Positions 1-10,790 are shown, numbered from the stretch's first letter. The stretch is DNA of 64,000 nucleotides from Alentia gelatinosa (GCA_950022655.1 OX465584.1:50326723-50390722); one strand, 5' to 3'. A program made the numbers and translations. Notes: generated from the letters alone by a model not told the origin.

Positions 1-448
1 ATCCTGTAAAATCAAAAAGTGTCAATTCAAAGCCTAGCCTTTTCATCTTAATCTGAATATCGTATTCTAATCTGGTAGATATTTAGAAGTTTGTTCTTCA
101 TACTCTCTCCATTGCCTCTCGCACTGGAGTTATAGTTGCCTACTCTATCGTTTATATCAAAGGGACACCCATTGATAGATTCCTCACATCTAAGCGGAAG
201 TAGTTCATTAACTAATCACATTCAATTGCCTTAAGCCAGACTTTGCAGCTAATTGCGGATCACAATTTGAACCCTTGTTCGCGGTAATTGATACGGGTGG
301 TGATAATTAACACTTATCTAATTAGGTGAGGCTATGTCGGACAGAGCTCTTCTGATTGAATACTGAGTAGCTTCTCTCTGCACTGAGGAGGAGGTATGCG
401 GAACATCCAGCGACTTCAACCTTACATTTACATCACATTGTAAAGTCT
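1..448. other. non-coding stretch, nothing recognised
   Basis: AT-rich sequence with no long open frame, RNA gene or clear repeat visible to me. Confidence 0.5.
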
Positions 449-1060
449 AGAGTCCTGCACTGGCCAGGTGCAGATCTTAGGCCCGATTCCTACTTGGAGA
501 TTCTTGCCCCAGAGACTAGTGCCTGGCATAGTCGCCGGGAAACGCCAGTCGCACAGCGTGTTGGAGGGCATAGGCCGAATATTTCAAGCAAGTTTGAAAT
601 TAAATCGCAAAAGAAAAGTGCCTTTTGGGGACAGATTCGAGTCGGCGACTCATGCCTGCACTATGGTGGGCGGGACAACGGTCATCTACAATATAGAATT
701 TTTGCATTCCCACTTGGCGACAGATTCCTACACATTTGTGCTCATTGTAACTGACTGAAACCTCACTCATGCTCCAGAAGCTTATAGTGGGAATTGGGCA
801 TAAGGTTTAAGGAAGTCAGAACTGGGTACCCAAGTACAGGGCACAATTATGAGTCAAGAAGAGTCTGATTTAATTGACAAAAAGAAGTGCTTATATACAA
901 GCTCCAGGGGGTTATCACTGCAAGCTTGGCTTGTGCGGTCTGTGTTCTGATTTGCTGCTGAACCAACAGCCAATGAGGGATGGCCAGTTTCGGTCTGCCG
1001 CACGTGCCTTTTAGGGCGCTTGTCAGTTATGTGGCTTTCTGGAGCGCCCACATCGATATG
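449..1060. repeat. dispersed repeat, family shared with 17140-17470
   Basis: It begins near CTGGCCAGGTGCAGATCTTAGG-like sequence. It then runs through a segment (about 780-1040) that matches 17220-17460 closely, including shared GTACAAGGYACAATTATG and CAGCCAATRAGGGATG motifs. The two copies differ by scattered substitutions and by extra sequence here between 500 and 760. Short open frames inside it are not conserved between the copies, so it is read as a non-coding repeat of unknown class. Confidence 0.65.
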
Positions 1061-1392
1061 AAGATGACATTGGACGATCTCACCATTACCCTCCGAGCAG
1101 AGATCTTGTGCTGCATGTTAGCCCGAGCACGAAAAGAGAATCTGTCAGGTGACTGCAGTACTGCGGACATACTGGAAAACTGTGAAGCTCGCATGCTGGA
1201 CTCCTGCGCCTGTTATTAATAGTGAGGTTTGGACCAGAGATAACAAAGAAACCCAGAGATGTTTGTCTCTGATGATCTAAAGGCTGCTCCGTGAAGATAG
1301 GAAGCTGTGAGTCTGTGACAGTTTTCTAACAGACTTGACGACAACCCCATTCACCAAAACATACCGAAATAGTAGCAACGAGCGGGACATAT
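1061..1392. other. non-coding stretch, nothing recognised
   Basis: No coding or RNA signal seen; it runs directly into the next dispersed repeat. Confidence 0.4.
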
Positions 1393-1660
1393 TGAGCAGA
1401 GTTGGCAGTTTCCCAAGGAAATTTCTGTTTTTATTTTCAGTTATAAAATCAGTTTTCCTTGTGTAAAACGAAGAGAGAATAAATTGGGCCTCATTCACAC
1501 CAATAAACAGTGGTCAAAACCTCCCCACGAAACCCAGCTCGATTCCATGGCCAATAGCGTTGAGTTTTCAATGTTTTATCAGTCTCTCTAATGCAGTGAA
1601 TTCCACATGACAAATATTTCCTCTGTTTTTTCATGACCCAACCGACATCCCTGTTCTCAA
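1393..1660. repeat. copy 1 of the 'AGAGATGGCAG' dispersed element (about 270 bp)
   Basis: One of at least eight copies in this window. Family landmarks in order are AGAGATGGCAGTTTTCC, a T-rich block, GGCCTCATTCACACCAATAA, CAGTGGTTYAAACCTCCCC, CCATGGCCAATA, TCTCAGTCTCTCT, AATTCCACATGAAAA and a 3' end near CTGATATCCCTG. The ends form an imperfect inverted repeat (CAGAGATGGCAG against CAGGGATATCAG), which suggests a non-autonomous DNA transposon, possibly hAT-like. The superfamily is inference. Confidence 0.7.
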
Positions 1661-2649
1661 GAGCGTGCGCGCTTCACAGATATATATGCTGCATTGCATG
1701 TTGCCGCTCTTTAGCCCTGTGCTCACTGTTCGCTGTGTGAATAATAGGGCTCAGAGACCCAGTGTTAAGGCTATTACGGCATGATTGGGTTGAGAGCTGG
1801 CACATAACCAGCACACTCCCAGACCGTGAGGGAGGGTGTAGAACTGGCTGCTTGGCTTGGTGCCAAGTAGGTTTCAGAGGGGCGTTAGCTAATACTTGGT
1901 ATGGGGCTGTAAATGACCCGCTTATTTACTTGATGAAATCAAAACATTTTTACCTGTAACATATGAGGGACCAGGCGGCAGAACGGCAACAGCAAAGCCT
2001 GGAAATATCTCTAAGATTGACGATAATGAAACTTTACCGAACAGTATTGAACAATCAGCGGTTGGTGACTGGCTCGACTCTCGTTCGACTCTGGCTCGGA
2101 CGACATTGCTATTGTCAGCCTGGACTCTGAGTGACAAGACATTAAACATCTCTCAGTTACCGTGCCATGACCCGGACTATAAATCTACAATTGCCTATTG
2201 CGATGTCCAGAGGCCGCAGGGTCAAACCTGTTGACCCGTTAGGTCATTCATGGTATGACATTTGCCATTGTGACACACCATGACTTATAGTGTGGTTTGG
2301 AGCGAGGTTTCAATCATGAGGTATAGATGTGATGTGCGATCCCATGCAACACATACACAAATTCTAAATTATATTGAGGAGAAGACATTTTCTGTAGCAG
2401 TTTTTTTCAATTCATAAATGATTTTGTTATCTCTGGATATCCAAGTATGCTACTAGATTTCTTTTTAGGTTTTTAATTTCTAAGCATACTGTATATTGGT
2501 GATATCAAAGATTTTAGGGATTACATGAGGGACATCCTGTGATCCATATTAGATATAAACCAAACCCTTTTCTTAACCCAGCCTCCTGTCTGAATAAACA
2601 ATGTTATATTATCAGAAATCCAATTGCAGAAATATATGCCACCAGTGCC
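1661..2649. other. non-coding stretch with diffuse repeat similarity
   Basis: No gene seen. Around 1790-1960 phrases such as GGCTTGGTGCCAAGTAGGT resemble the family at 11690-11890, but too weakly to bound a copy. Confidence 0.35.
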
Positions 2650-3083
2650 TTGAAGTCATGCCGCCATTTACTGAAGGTCATGCCGCCACTGACTGAAGGT
2701 CATGCCGCCACTGTCCAGAGGTCATGCCATCGCTGACTGTAGGCCATTTCGCCACTGCCCAGAAGTCTAATTGAACAAATTGGACGTTAAACTACCCAAA
2801 CAAACAAACCACTGCCCAGGTCATGCTGCCACTGACTGAAGGTCATGCCACAACTGACTGAAGGTCATGCCACCAATGTCTGGAGTTCATGCCAACATCG
2901 ACTGAAGGTCATGCCACCACTGTCTGATGGTCGTGCTGCCACTGACTGAAGGTCATGCTGCCGCTATTCAGAGGTCATGCCGCCACTGACTGAAGGTCAT
3001 ACCGCCACTGACTGAAGGTCATGCCGCCACTGTCCGGAGGCCATGCCGCCACTGTCTGAAGGTCATGCCGCCACTGACTAATG
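2650..3083. repeat. 22-bp minisatellite (GGTCATGCCGCCACTGACTGAA)
   Basis: About 15-18 tandem copies of a roughly 22-bp unit around GGTCATGCCGCCACTG, with CTG/CTGA variants. The array is interrupted at 2763-2808 by a truncated SINE tail. Unit identity drops towards the middle. No coding role is apparent. Confidence 0.92.
2763..2808 (+). mobile_element. 46-bp 5'-truncated SINE tail inserted in the minisatellite
   Basis: The segment contains TTGGACGTTAAAC followed by a CAAACAAAC tail, the same 3' end as the SINEs at 5456-5806 and 6795-7195. It is bordered by a perfect 11-bp direct repeat CCACTGCCCAG (2752-2762 and 2809-2819). A severely 5'-truncated LINE-mobilised insertion is the simplest reading, with the caveat that the host array itself can supply repeated 11-mers. 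Confidence 0.7.
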
Positions 3084-4119
3084 GGTGCTGTATATGAATA
3101 AGGTTCCTCGTATGCATTCTCTGATTCTTTGAGGAATTCATTTCATCATGTTAATGGGTACAGAAGATGGGTGGACAAGCCAGGATGGAGATAGACAATA
3201 ATCCATGGTTTTGTGGATAGGGGAGCCGTAAACCAGCAAAGGCTGACGCGTAGTAATTCACGAGAATAAGCGAGTGTATCAGGAAGTCAACCTAGAGTGG
3301 TCTACAGTGTCGCCTGTTCACAAAACTATCGTTTGTTTTATTCATTATCCATCTCATTTGATAAATCAAAGGAATTGTCATATTATATTGTGTATCATTT
3401 GGAACTATTTTGTTGCTCTCGAATCTGAGGCATATCGTTATAGATAGAAACATATATACTAGATATCTGATTAAAGAGTGTATTTTCCATATATACTGGT
3501 TTTGAATTCAATGGATTCGAAATACATACATTTTCATAGGAAACTGGAATGGGTGATAAAAGCCAGGACAGAAGGGTAAATATCGAAGTGTACATTTCTA
3601 GCTGATGGACCTTTGGACACTAGTATCTGACAGTTTTTAACTCATGGGTAGTGTTTATTAAGTCCCCATACATTTGCACTTGAGGACTTAGTATACGATG
3701 GATAATAAAAGCCAGGACAGAAGGGCAATTTACTGAGATGTCTAAGTGTACACTCCTTCCTGATACACCACTGGACACGTGCTATACCGACGGCACTCCA
3801 TTGGGAAGTATGTCTGTATGATAAGGTTATTGAATAACGCAACTCACCAGCTGTGCCGATCACAATAATGACGTATTATCTAGTCCTAGCAAGTGGCCGA
3901 TTACTCTACTCTACTCTACTCTATACTACTGATGCTCGTTCAAGCGATTGATCGAAACCACTATACCCATAACAGATCAGTGATCTATAGCTATCTATCA
4001 TATACCCATGCAGTATATTTGATATTTACGTACTGCTGCTCTCTGTGCAGTATAAATTGTAGACTGAACCCTGTGCAGAACACTGTTATACTGAACACGT
4101 TGAAACAGTGTGTGCAATT
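3084..4119. other. non-coding stretch with one hairpin-family copy and a CTACT repeat
   Basis: No gene seen. It contains the TGACGCGTAGTAAT hairpin at 3243-3292 and a short (ACTCT)n run at about 3900-3922. A short phrase about AAGCCAGGACAGAAGGG is repeated at about 3560 and 3710. Confidence 0.5.
3243..3292. repeat. hairpin family 'TGACGCGTAGTAAT', copy at 3.2 kb
   Basis: An imperfect inverted repeat: TGACGCGTAGTAATTCACGAG on the left, CGAGTGTATC then AAGTCAACC on the right. It is preceded by CCGTAAACCAG, as is the copy at 31.1 kb. Related copies lie at about 4498, 8443, 14629, 22407, 29663 and 31112. Confidence 0.7.
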
Positions 4120-4330
4120 TCACGTAGACATGTCTTCTATGTAAATATATAGTAAAACTTGATTGATTTTGGGTATAGAATAGATATAGAAAGACCTACC
4201 ATGCTTGTACATGCTACAAAACTCGATGGGAATTGATTTTATTTATGGAACGAGGACCCAGAGCAATACCCCATCTTATGTAGCATGTACAGCATGGTCA
4301 GTTCGTTCTATATAACTATTATACATGTAA
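4120..4330. repeat. dispersed repeat shared with 12733-12890
   Basis: Shared landmarks are TACTGAACACGTT, TAGATATAGAAA, ACCATGC.TGTACA and AAACTCGATGGGAATTGA. The repeat type is unknown; a weak relative of the last motif lies near 40230. Confidence 0.6.
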
Positions 4331-5441
4331 ATTACCAACACTGTTTAAACCACGAAACATGCCTCGAGCTAAGGGTGATCACATGTTTAAGTGGTTGCAT
4401 GTATTCACTTTACAACTAGGAACAAATGTTAGCGGAGGAAACAGAGTAGGCTATGTGCCGTATATACACAATATTGACTGATTTCAGAACCGAGGAGTTG
4501 ACGCGTAGTTATATACGAGGGCATGCGAGGCTATTGCGCAAAGTCAACTTCGAGAAGCATACAACTGCTTTTATCGGATACCAGTCTGTATTGTGTTTAG
4601 TATCCACCTTTTCCTGACAATTGTCGACATTACTACGTGTCAACTACTCGGAGATTAGGTCACTTGTACACGAAACCAGTCATTATCCTACCCCTAATAT
4701 AAAATCCCATAGGCTTAACATTGGGTTTTTGTCTGCCACGCTGACTGGCATACGGAGTTTAATATGCCACTAGTAGCATACAGCATTGTTATCACGTAAT
4801 ATTCCATCTTCGCCTCATGAAGTCACTATGCCAAACTCCAGTCATGGCTTACGGTGGCCAAGATTAAAACTCATCCAGTTTTACGATATTATTGTGTATA
4901 TAACTAGGAGCAAATGTTGGCGGGGGAAACAGGGTAGGCAATGTGCCGTATAACTGACTCCATACTGTCGCCACATCCCGACACAGACATCCGCGCCTCG
5001 TTTGTCTTGTGAGGCCGTGACAGAGAGTAGTGCTTCCATCGACCACGACACCCACCGATATCTTACATGATCAGTCTCCCTCCTCTCCGCCCTCAGACAC
5101 AGACTGTGCCTCCCCCCATGCTCCAGATCTGTCAGTGTCTCGGCCGTATTGAATTACACTCATCTATCACAATGAACATACCCCATATCATGTTCAACTT
5201 CAAATGGGAAATATAAAAAAGGGTTGATCAGGAAATAAATTCCCGATAGGATGTAGATGCTGGAGACCTGCTTTTCCGTACTTTGTTTGTAAACACAAGG
5301 GGCAGGTGTCTCATTCTACTGTGGTTCGTCGAGCAAGGTGAAGGTCAAGAGGTCATGTGAGCCGGAAGCTGAATGAAATAAAGTTAGCATGAGCAACAGT
5401 TGCTTTCAAGAAAATAGAATTCCATGAAAGTATCAACATTT
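4331..5441. other. non-coding stretch with hairpin copy and MITE fragment
   Basis: No gene seen. The hairpin family recurs at 4498-4551. At 4680-4765 there is a fragment with CCCATAGGCTTAACATTG and TGCCACGCTGACTGGCATACG, matching (inverted) 18035-18150 and, more weakly, 16430-16500. These look like remains of one palindromic MITE family. Confidence 0.45.
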
Positions 5442-5455
5442 CAGTGCCAGAATCA

Positions 5456-5806
5456 GGTGAGTTGTTAGCTCAGTGGTTAAGGCACTGGAATTGTAGCCCT
5501 AAACTTGTAGGACTTGGTGGGTTAAACGAGTATAGAGAATTTCTCTATACTCGTTGGTGGGTTCGAGTACTACTGTAGTCACTCTTCTCCTTCACCCCTA
5601 GCAATGGTAGATTTTCCGCTATATCAAAGGGCAATCGTTAACATACGATGTCTATGTGGTGTTGGAACTAAAAGAATTCCCATTTGGTAAATGTGTAGGG
5701 GTGAGATTTCTACCTAAATTCATCTCATAGATTCCATCACCATCAAACCGAAAGTAAGTCTACTAGAACATATTTGGATGTTAAACAACCAAACCCAAAC
5801 AACCAA
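5456..5806 (+). mobile_element. tRNA-derived SINE, full length, with 14-bp target duplication
   Basis: The 5' head has a box A-like TTAGCTCAGTGGTTAAGG and a box B GGTTCGAGTAC, the latter split by a micro-palindrome insertion at 5524-5553. The body has TATATCAAAGG, GTAAATGTGTAGGGGTGAGATTTCTACCT-type sequence and CATCTCATAGATTC. The tail is TTGGATGTTAAAC followed by CAAACC repeats. It is flanked by CAGTGCCAGAATCA (5442-5455) and CAGTGCCAGGATCA (5807-5820), 13 of 14 identical, a typical LINE-type duplication. It is a retroposon, not a functional tRNA gene. Confidence 0.9.
5524..5553. mobile_element. micro-palindrome insertion 1 (30 bp) with 10-bp duplication
   Basis: A perfect palindrome with 15-bp arms AACGAGTATAGAGAA around a single T (5525-5555). 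It is bordered by TTGGTGGGTT at 5514-5523 and again at 5554-5563. Removing one repeat and the palindrome restores the SINE box B, so the insertion is younger than the SINE. No known transposon class of this size is recognised. Confidence 0.85.
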
Positions 5807-5820
5807 CAGTGCCAGGATCA

Positions 5821-6794
5821 TCATAAATTTACAGCTAATTACTATTGTAAACATTTTAATTATAGGTAGTTATTAGCTGAGAATGCCACACTGAATGGTC
5901 ATGGTTTATCTTAATCTATTGTAAAGATAAAACACGATAAGATGTTAAATGTAAAATTATGAGAATGCATTACAAGGGTTTTCTAATTGAGCTACTCTCC
6001 ACAAACAAGAGGTCAAGTGACATGGGATTAACCAATCAGGGAGGCGGAGTGGCGACTTGATGAACATCTCAATGTTGATAAACTGATGCTAACCTGATAA
6101 GTCGTACACTTAACACTCACCTGTATAATAACCATAAGAGGCTTGACCTGAATACAGCCACAGTTTCAGCTCTGCCTCACCATCTTTGACATTTGAGGAA
6201 TGTTGAAAGGTTGGAGTTTATATTTGGTATTCTGATGTCACGGCGGGCCACATGCGGTCGTAGTCATGGCCTATCAGGTTACACTGAGTCGACTTGTATA
6301 CCTGGGATCTTCAGGATATCCCCATAGCTCATGTCGTGGAACAACTGTGGAGAAATATGGATATGTTTGCGTTTTACACAACATCGGGGTGGTCGTGGTA
6401 GTGGCGACATATTTCTCCAACCAAAAGAATTTGTATAGCATAAAGAACAGGACATTTGATATGTATGTGAATGAGAAATGAGACATTTTTGTTACTGATT
6501 TTAATACATCCGCTCTTATTGCCATTTATCATTCCGAGTTTGAACGAGAGACGAGGAATTAGATTACGTCACGCCTGAGATACTTACTACGAGTTCCTGT
6601 TTTCTTAAATGGATTTAGGCCTCATTACATTCAGCGGATTTTTGCAGTCTGCATCATAGAAGCCCAGAGATGGCGTCGTCTGGTCTATACAGACCTCCAC
6701 CTACAGCGTCGGTCTGTATGGACTTGACGACAGACTGAAAACGGAGACCGTTTCGTCAGGTTATTTTCATATTATCATAAATTTATACCTGAAA
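5821..6794. other. non-coding stretch, nothing recognised
   Basis: No gene or full repeat seen. A weak inverted repeat GGAGAAATATG / CATATTTCTCC lies at about 6348-6419. Confidence 0.4.
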
Positions 6795-7195
6795 TCATGA
6801 GTTATCTCAGTGGTAAAGGCACTGGACTTGTAAACCCCAAGGTTGTATGACATAGTGAGTTTGGGTACCACTGCAGCCACTCTTCTCCTTCATCCGTAGC
6901 AATGGTAGACTTGCTATATCAAAGGCCAGTCCTTCTCATGCCATGTCCATGTGGTGTGGAGTGCAGCCACCTTTTTTCCTTCATCCCCAACAGTGGGAGA
7001 CTTACTGCTATATCAAAGGCCAGTCCTTCTCATGCCATATCCATGTGGTGTGGGGACTAAATATGCGCTCACCTCGATAAATGTGTAGGAGTGGGATTTC
7101 TACCTAAATTCATCTCATAGATTCAATCACTTTCAAACACAAAGTAAGTCTGATAGTACATATTGGACGTTCAACTGCCCAAACAACAAAACAAC
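6795..7195 (+). mobile_element. tRNA-derived SINE, second copy with internal duplication
   Basis: Same family as 5456-5806: head TTATCTCAGTGGTAAAGGCACTGG, tail TTGGACGTTCAAC then CAAACAACAAAAC. The central CAGCCAC...TATATCAAAGGCCAGTCCTTCTCATGCCAT unit occurs twice (about 6872-6950 and 6965-7045), so this copy is longer than the first. Box B is degenerate (GAGTTTGGGTACC). Confidence 0.85.
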
Positions 7196-8025
7196 GACAA
7201 CACTGCTGCCTAGGATGCGAACATGATTAATATACTGCACCTCTAACAGTGGGTAGTATTTCATAGATGCGCAACCGCAGGTATGTGCTATAGACTTATG
7301 GGTTTTGCGTTGTAACTCAAAGATGCGGAAGACAAAAGGTGTGTAAGCGGTTATTTCTCGGTCGAGCTGTCAAACCTAGCACATATTCCCGCCACAACCT
7401 TGTCTAATTGTCGTCTGCTTTCCATCAGTGGCGTTTTGAGGTAATTATCAAGGGCCGTAATTACAGACATGCGTAGTCGGCTCGGGGCTGTAAACAGGTG
7501 GTTGTGGCTGAGTGTTTGCCAATTTTTAGCGTTCCAGCTGAGTATTGCCATATGAGGTTGAACATTTTACACTAGATATCTATATATCTATCTTCACTGC
7601 GGTTTCACGTTGTGGTACATTTGCCAATATTGTGGTTCCCCAGTCTATAATTATCAGCTTCCGCAAGGTGGCATATCTAAGAATGCCAGAAAGGAACCAA
7701 ACCTTCAATTGGCTTGAAGAAAAACATGTATTTATGTTAATTACCATAAACAAGATGGTTTTATGTTCACACTGCCTGTATTTTTATGTGCAGTTTCTAT
7801 TCAGTGTATGAATTAGGTCAGATAGACTGAAATCTTCTTTTCTGATAAATTCAGTAGAAACCTGTTTATCGGGGCACCTGTGGTTCTCCCAGTAGCGGGA
7901 TGTCTTACTTCACTGGGTACAATGAGCTGGGAGAAGAGGTTTCCAATCCGAGAAAATTGATTTGGGTCGTCAGGTGGTTCCTTCTACTGAATTGTGAAAA
8001 TATAAGTGGGATTCTATTTGATTAG
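7196..8025. other. non-coding stretch, nothing recognised
   Basis: No gene or bounded repeat seen. Confidence 0.4.
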
Positions 8026-8640
8026 AATATTAGCAAGGTTTTATTTAGTCATGGCGACCCAAACTGCTTGTTTCACATATTTGTAATACCAGAGTATAAG
8101 GTCGGACCAGTCTGACTAGGTTTTACTGTAGTGAATATTAGCGGGGTGCTACTCTATTGTATAGTTTAGTAATTTTACTTGTCATCACTCGCCTTGTCGA
8201 GGTTTTACTGCATCAGGAGACTATTAATGAGGTTTCACTGTATTGGGAGAATTCCCAGATTTTACTCTATTAATAGAATATTGATGGGGTTTAATGTAAT
8301 GGGATGATATCAAGGTTTTACTGTATTAAAAGAATATTAATGGGGTTTTACTGTATTAAGAGAATATTAATGGGGGTTTACTGTATTGGGAGATTATATA
8401 CACAATAAAGACTGGTTTTGTGTACGAGTGGCCGTAATCTCTGAGTAGTTGACGCGTAGTAATATCCGAGTGAAAGTGAATTCAATGTGCCCTATGCATT
8501 TCCTATGGAAAGTTCGTAATAGGTTGGTAATAATATCGAGGTTTTCTGTATTGGGAGATTATTATCGAGGTTTTACTGTATTAAGAGGATATTGATGAGA
8601 TTTTACTGTATTTTGAGAATATTCCTGGCTCATATGATGT
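8026..8640. repeat. minisatellite of GGTTTTACTGTA units
   Basis: About ten or more irregular units of roughly 30 bp, each carrying GAGGTTTTACTGTATT or GGGGTTTTACTGTATT followed by RGGAGAATATTAAT. The core resembles the CAGTAAAACC termini of Tc1/mariner-pogo type elements (compare 21371-21437). A hairpin-family fragment (8443-8500) interrupts the array. Confidence 0.8.
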
Positions 8641-8955
8641 ATGTACATACAGCACACAATATATGACCTTTGAGGAATAATATTTTACAATCAAATAGAA
8701 AAATGCTCCACCTGACTTCCTGCCTGTGTGTACTGACATATGACACAGTAGACATACACCTACACGAACCAGTCCGCGCAAATATCTCTGACCAAACGCT
8801 GGCCATGTTATTGAATCCACATTTGCCCATCTTACCCTCCATAAAATGATAAAATAGAAATACAATTTAGAATATGTCCTTTTAGTGAGACCAGCAAAGA
8901 GTAAACCCCAACATTAAGCATGCAGTCCACACTGAAGCCATAGGCTGAGTCTCAT
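8641..8955. other. non-coding stretch, nothing recognised
   Basis: No coding, RNA or bounded repeat signal seen between the array and the splice signal at 8956. Confidence 0.35.
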
Positions 8956-9040
8956 GTTGATTTTTCTTGTTTTCTTTTCAGGTAAGTTGATCTGGTGATT
9001 TTCATACCTGTCTGAAAGCATTCCCTGATCGCCCATAAAG
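8956..9040 (+). promoter_or_regulatory. candidate recursive splice site with 59-nt recursive exon
   Basis: A long polypyrimidine tract ends in TTTTCTTTTCAG directly followed by GTAAGTTG (AG|GT junction 8981|8982). An acceptor and a near-perfect donor are thus fused with no exon between them, the ratchet-site consensus. A second strong donor, AAAG|GTAAGTCTGG, follows at 9040|9041, which would define an RS-exon at 8982-9040. This implies transcription on the + strand across a long intron. Function is inferred from consensus only. Confidence 0.6.
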
Positions 9041-9283
9041 GTAAGTCTGGCTGTAAACCTCGGCTTGGAGAGTGGTTACGTAAGACTGTATGAGGAGAGT
9101 GTTATCGTGTTATGATAAGCCGCACAGAAGCCTCTCTATGTAAGTGCTTCTATACCGATTACCAGAGAACTCGCTCCAAAACGAAGTCGTCCCTCAATTT
9201 AAAGGAGAACTAGATCAGAAAAATATTTTAGTATCAAAACGCATCTAGCTTAGTGAGAGTTCAGTACGTCCCACGTTTGCTTA

Positions 9284-9507
9284 AGCTGGGGACACACCAA
9301 GCGAGAAGGGCAGCGATATCCGGAATCGCCAACCCAAAATGTCTTGTATGCATGTGAGATATTCCTTCATAGTAATATCTCCTGCTGCTGATTTAGCGTA
9401 TCAGAAGTAATATTCAGGTGAAAAATAACATAATAGCCGACATACTCGCCATTTTCTGTTGGCGATTCCGGAAATCGCTACGTTTCTTGCTCGGTGTGTC
9501 TCCAGCT
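9284..9507. mobile_element. foldback MITE with about 59-bp terminal inverted repeats
   Basis: The left arm starts AGCTGGGGACACACCAAGC. The right arm, read in reverse, starts AGCTGGAGACACACCGAGC. The arms stay similar through the shared CCGGAATCGCCAAC core and on for about 59 bp. Flanks TTA and TCA may be a mutated 3-bp duplication (Harbinger-like), which is uncertain. No coding capacity. Confidence 0.85.
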
Positions 9508-9923
9508 TCAGGAAAACTTTCCAAAACACGGCTGAATGACTTAGACTTTTATAATATACCTACAAAATTCAATACATACCTGTGCTGGTAAGTCACTCAG
9601 ATACCAACCTCTGCTACGGTATTACTACTGTCATATTATAATTCTTCATATGATGATAACTGTAAACTAGATAAAAGTTTATAACAGTTCGTCATTAAGC
9701 CCTACTACCAGGCATTTACATATATACGTCACATGATTGGGGTTTAAGCTCAGATAGGACAGTGCTGAGGTTGACAGGACACAGGAAGCCGTTATCACTG
9801 ATAAGCAGACAGTTAAACACTGTCTGGTGATAACAGTAAGACCAGGTTAGATCAGTAATCTCAGCCTCAATGATAACACTCTCATAACGCCGCCTACATT
9901 CACTACGTCAATCCTGATGCTAG
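9508..9923. other. non-coding stretch, nothing recognised
   Basis: No gene or bounded repeat seen. Confidence 0.35.
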
Positions 9924-10310
9924 GTTTACACTGGGCCACAGCGGCCACGTTTCGGGACTCCGTGGACCACCGTGGACGAAACGTGAGGGACGTGACACAA
10001 CTCAGGGGGACGGGATGGACAAACGTGACAGACCCTGATCGAACGTGGCCGCTGTGGTAGAATTGTAAACCGTCAAAAAAAGATTGGCCACGGCGGGCAC
10101 GGTGCTAATGAGATTCGTTCCGGGCCATAGTGACACGGGATCAATGCCACATAGCGTGACCGAACATGACCCAACGTGACCGAACGCAATCGGCCGTACA
10201 TGTCACTGTAGACAAAACGTGAGCGACGTGACGCAACTCTCTGGGACGGCATGGACGACGTTACACTTGAAAGTATCTCAAACCGTGGTCGCCGTGGCCC
10301 AGTGGAAAAC
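9924..10310. mobile_element. compound foldback element (two hairpins in one)
   Basis: The outer ends are inverted repeats: GTTTACACTGGGCCACAGCG on the left, CCGTGGCCCAGTGGAAAAC on the right. An inner inverted copy, CGTGGCCGCTGTGG...TTGTAAAC at about 10043-10070, pairs with the left end to close a first hairpin. The remainder starts GGCCACGGCGGGCACGG and pairs with the right end. The interior has repeated GTGACCGAAC/CGTGAC words. Confidence 0.8.
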
Positions 10311-10337
10311 ACAATATAACTGTATTTAGTCCGAATA

Positions 10338-10790
10338 CCGTAGACTCACGTTATTACAACCACCTTAGGGACTGAGCTAAAATGGTCGCATAAGCGAGGT
10401 GGTCATTTTATTTAGATTACAGTGTAGAAGAACAGATATTTCTTAACGTTTTATTACTAATAAAAATATCATTACAAACATAAAACCTTGATTGGCAAAT
10501 CAGTGAAATTGTGTCATTCCAGAAAATCCTTCTAACGCATTGTCTGTTACCATCTCCTCTCTAAGTGGATAATCCTGCTGACCAATAAAATTCCTGGTCT
10601 CTTTAGTGATAGTAAATTTAACGTTTGGGTGTTCAAATACGTCGTTGTTATGTGAGGTGGTCGCAACAGCGAGGTGGTCGTATTACTGAGCGTTTCATGA
10701 ACATAAAATAAACGTTCGGGACTGACTCAAAACGTCGGTCATCGCGAGGTGGTCGTATTATAGCGAGAAGGTCGTTAGATGAGTCTACTG
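10338..10790. mobile_element. TA-flanked MITE, Tc1/mariner-pogo-like ends
   Basis: The left end is CCGTAGACTCACG and the right end in reverse is CAGTAGACTCATC, both flanked by TA (10336-10337 and 10791-10792). Interior words GCGAGGTGGTCGTATT are repeated in the right half. No transposase frame. The superfamily is inferred from the TA target and end sequence. Confidence 0.75.

Noticed and set aside
5456..5580. Possible functional tRNA gene
   Set aside because: The cloverleaf is degenerate, fused to a SINE body with tail and target duplication, and box B is interrupted.
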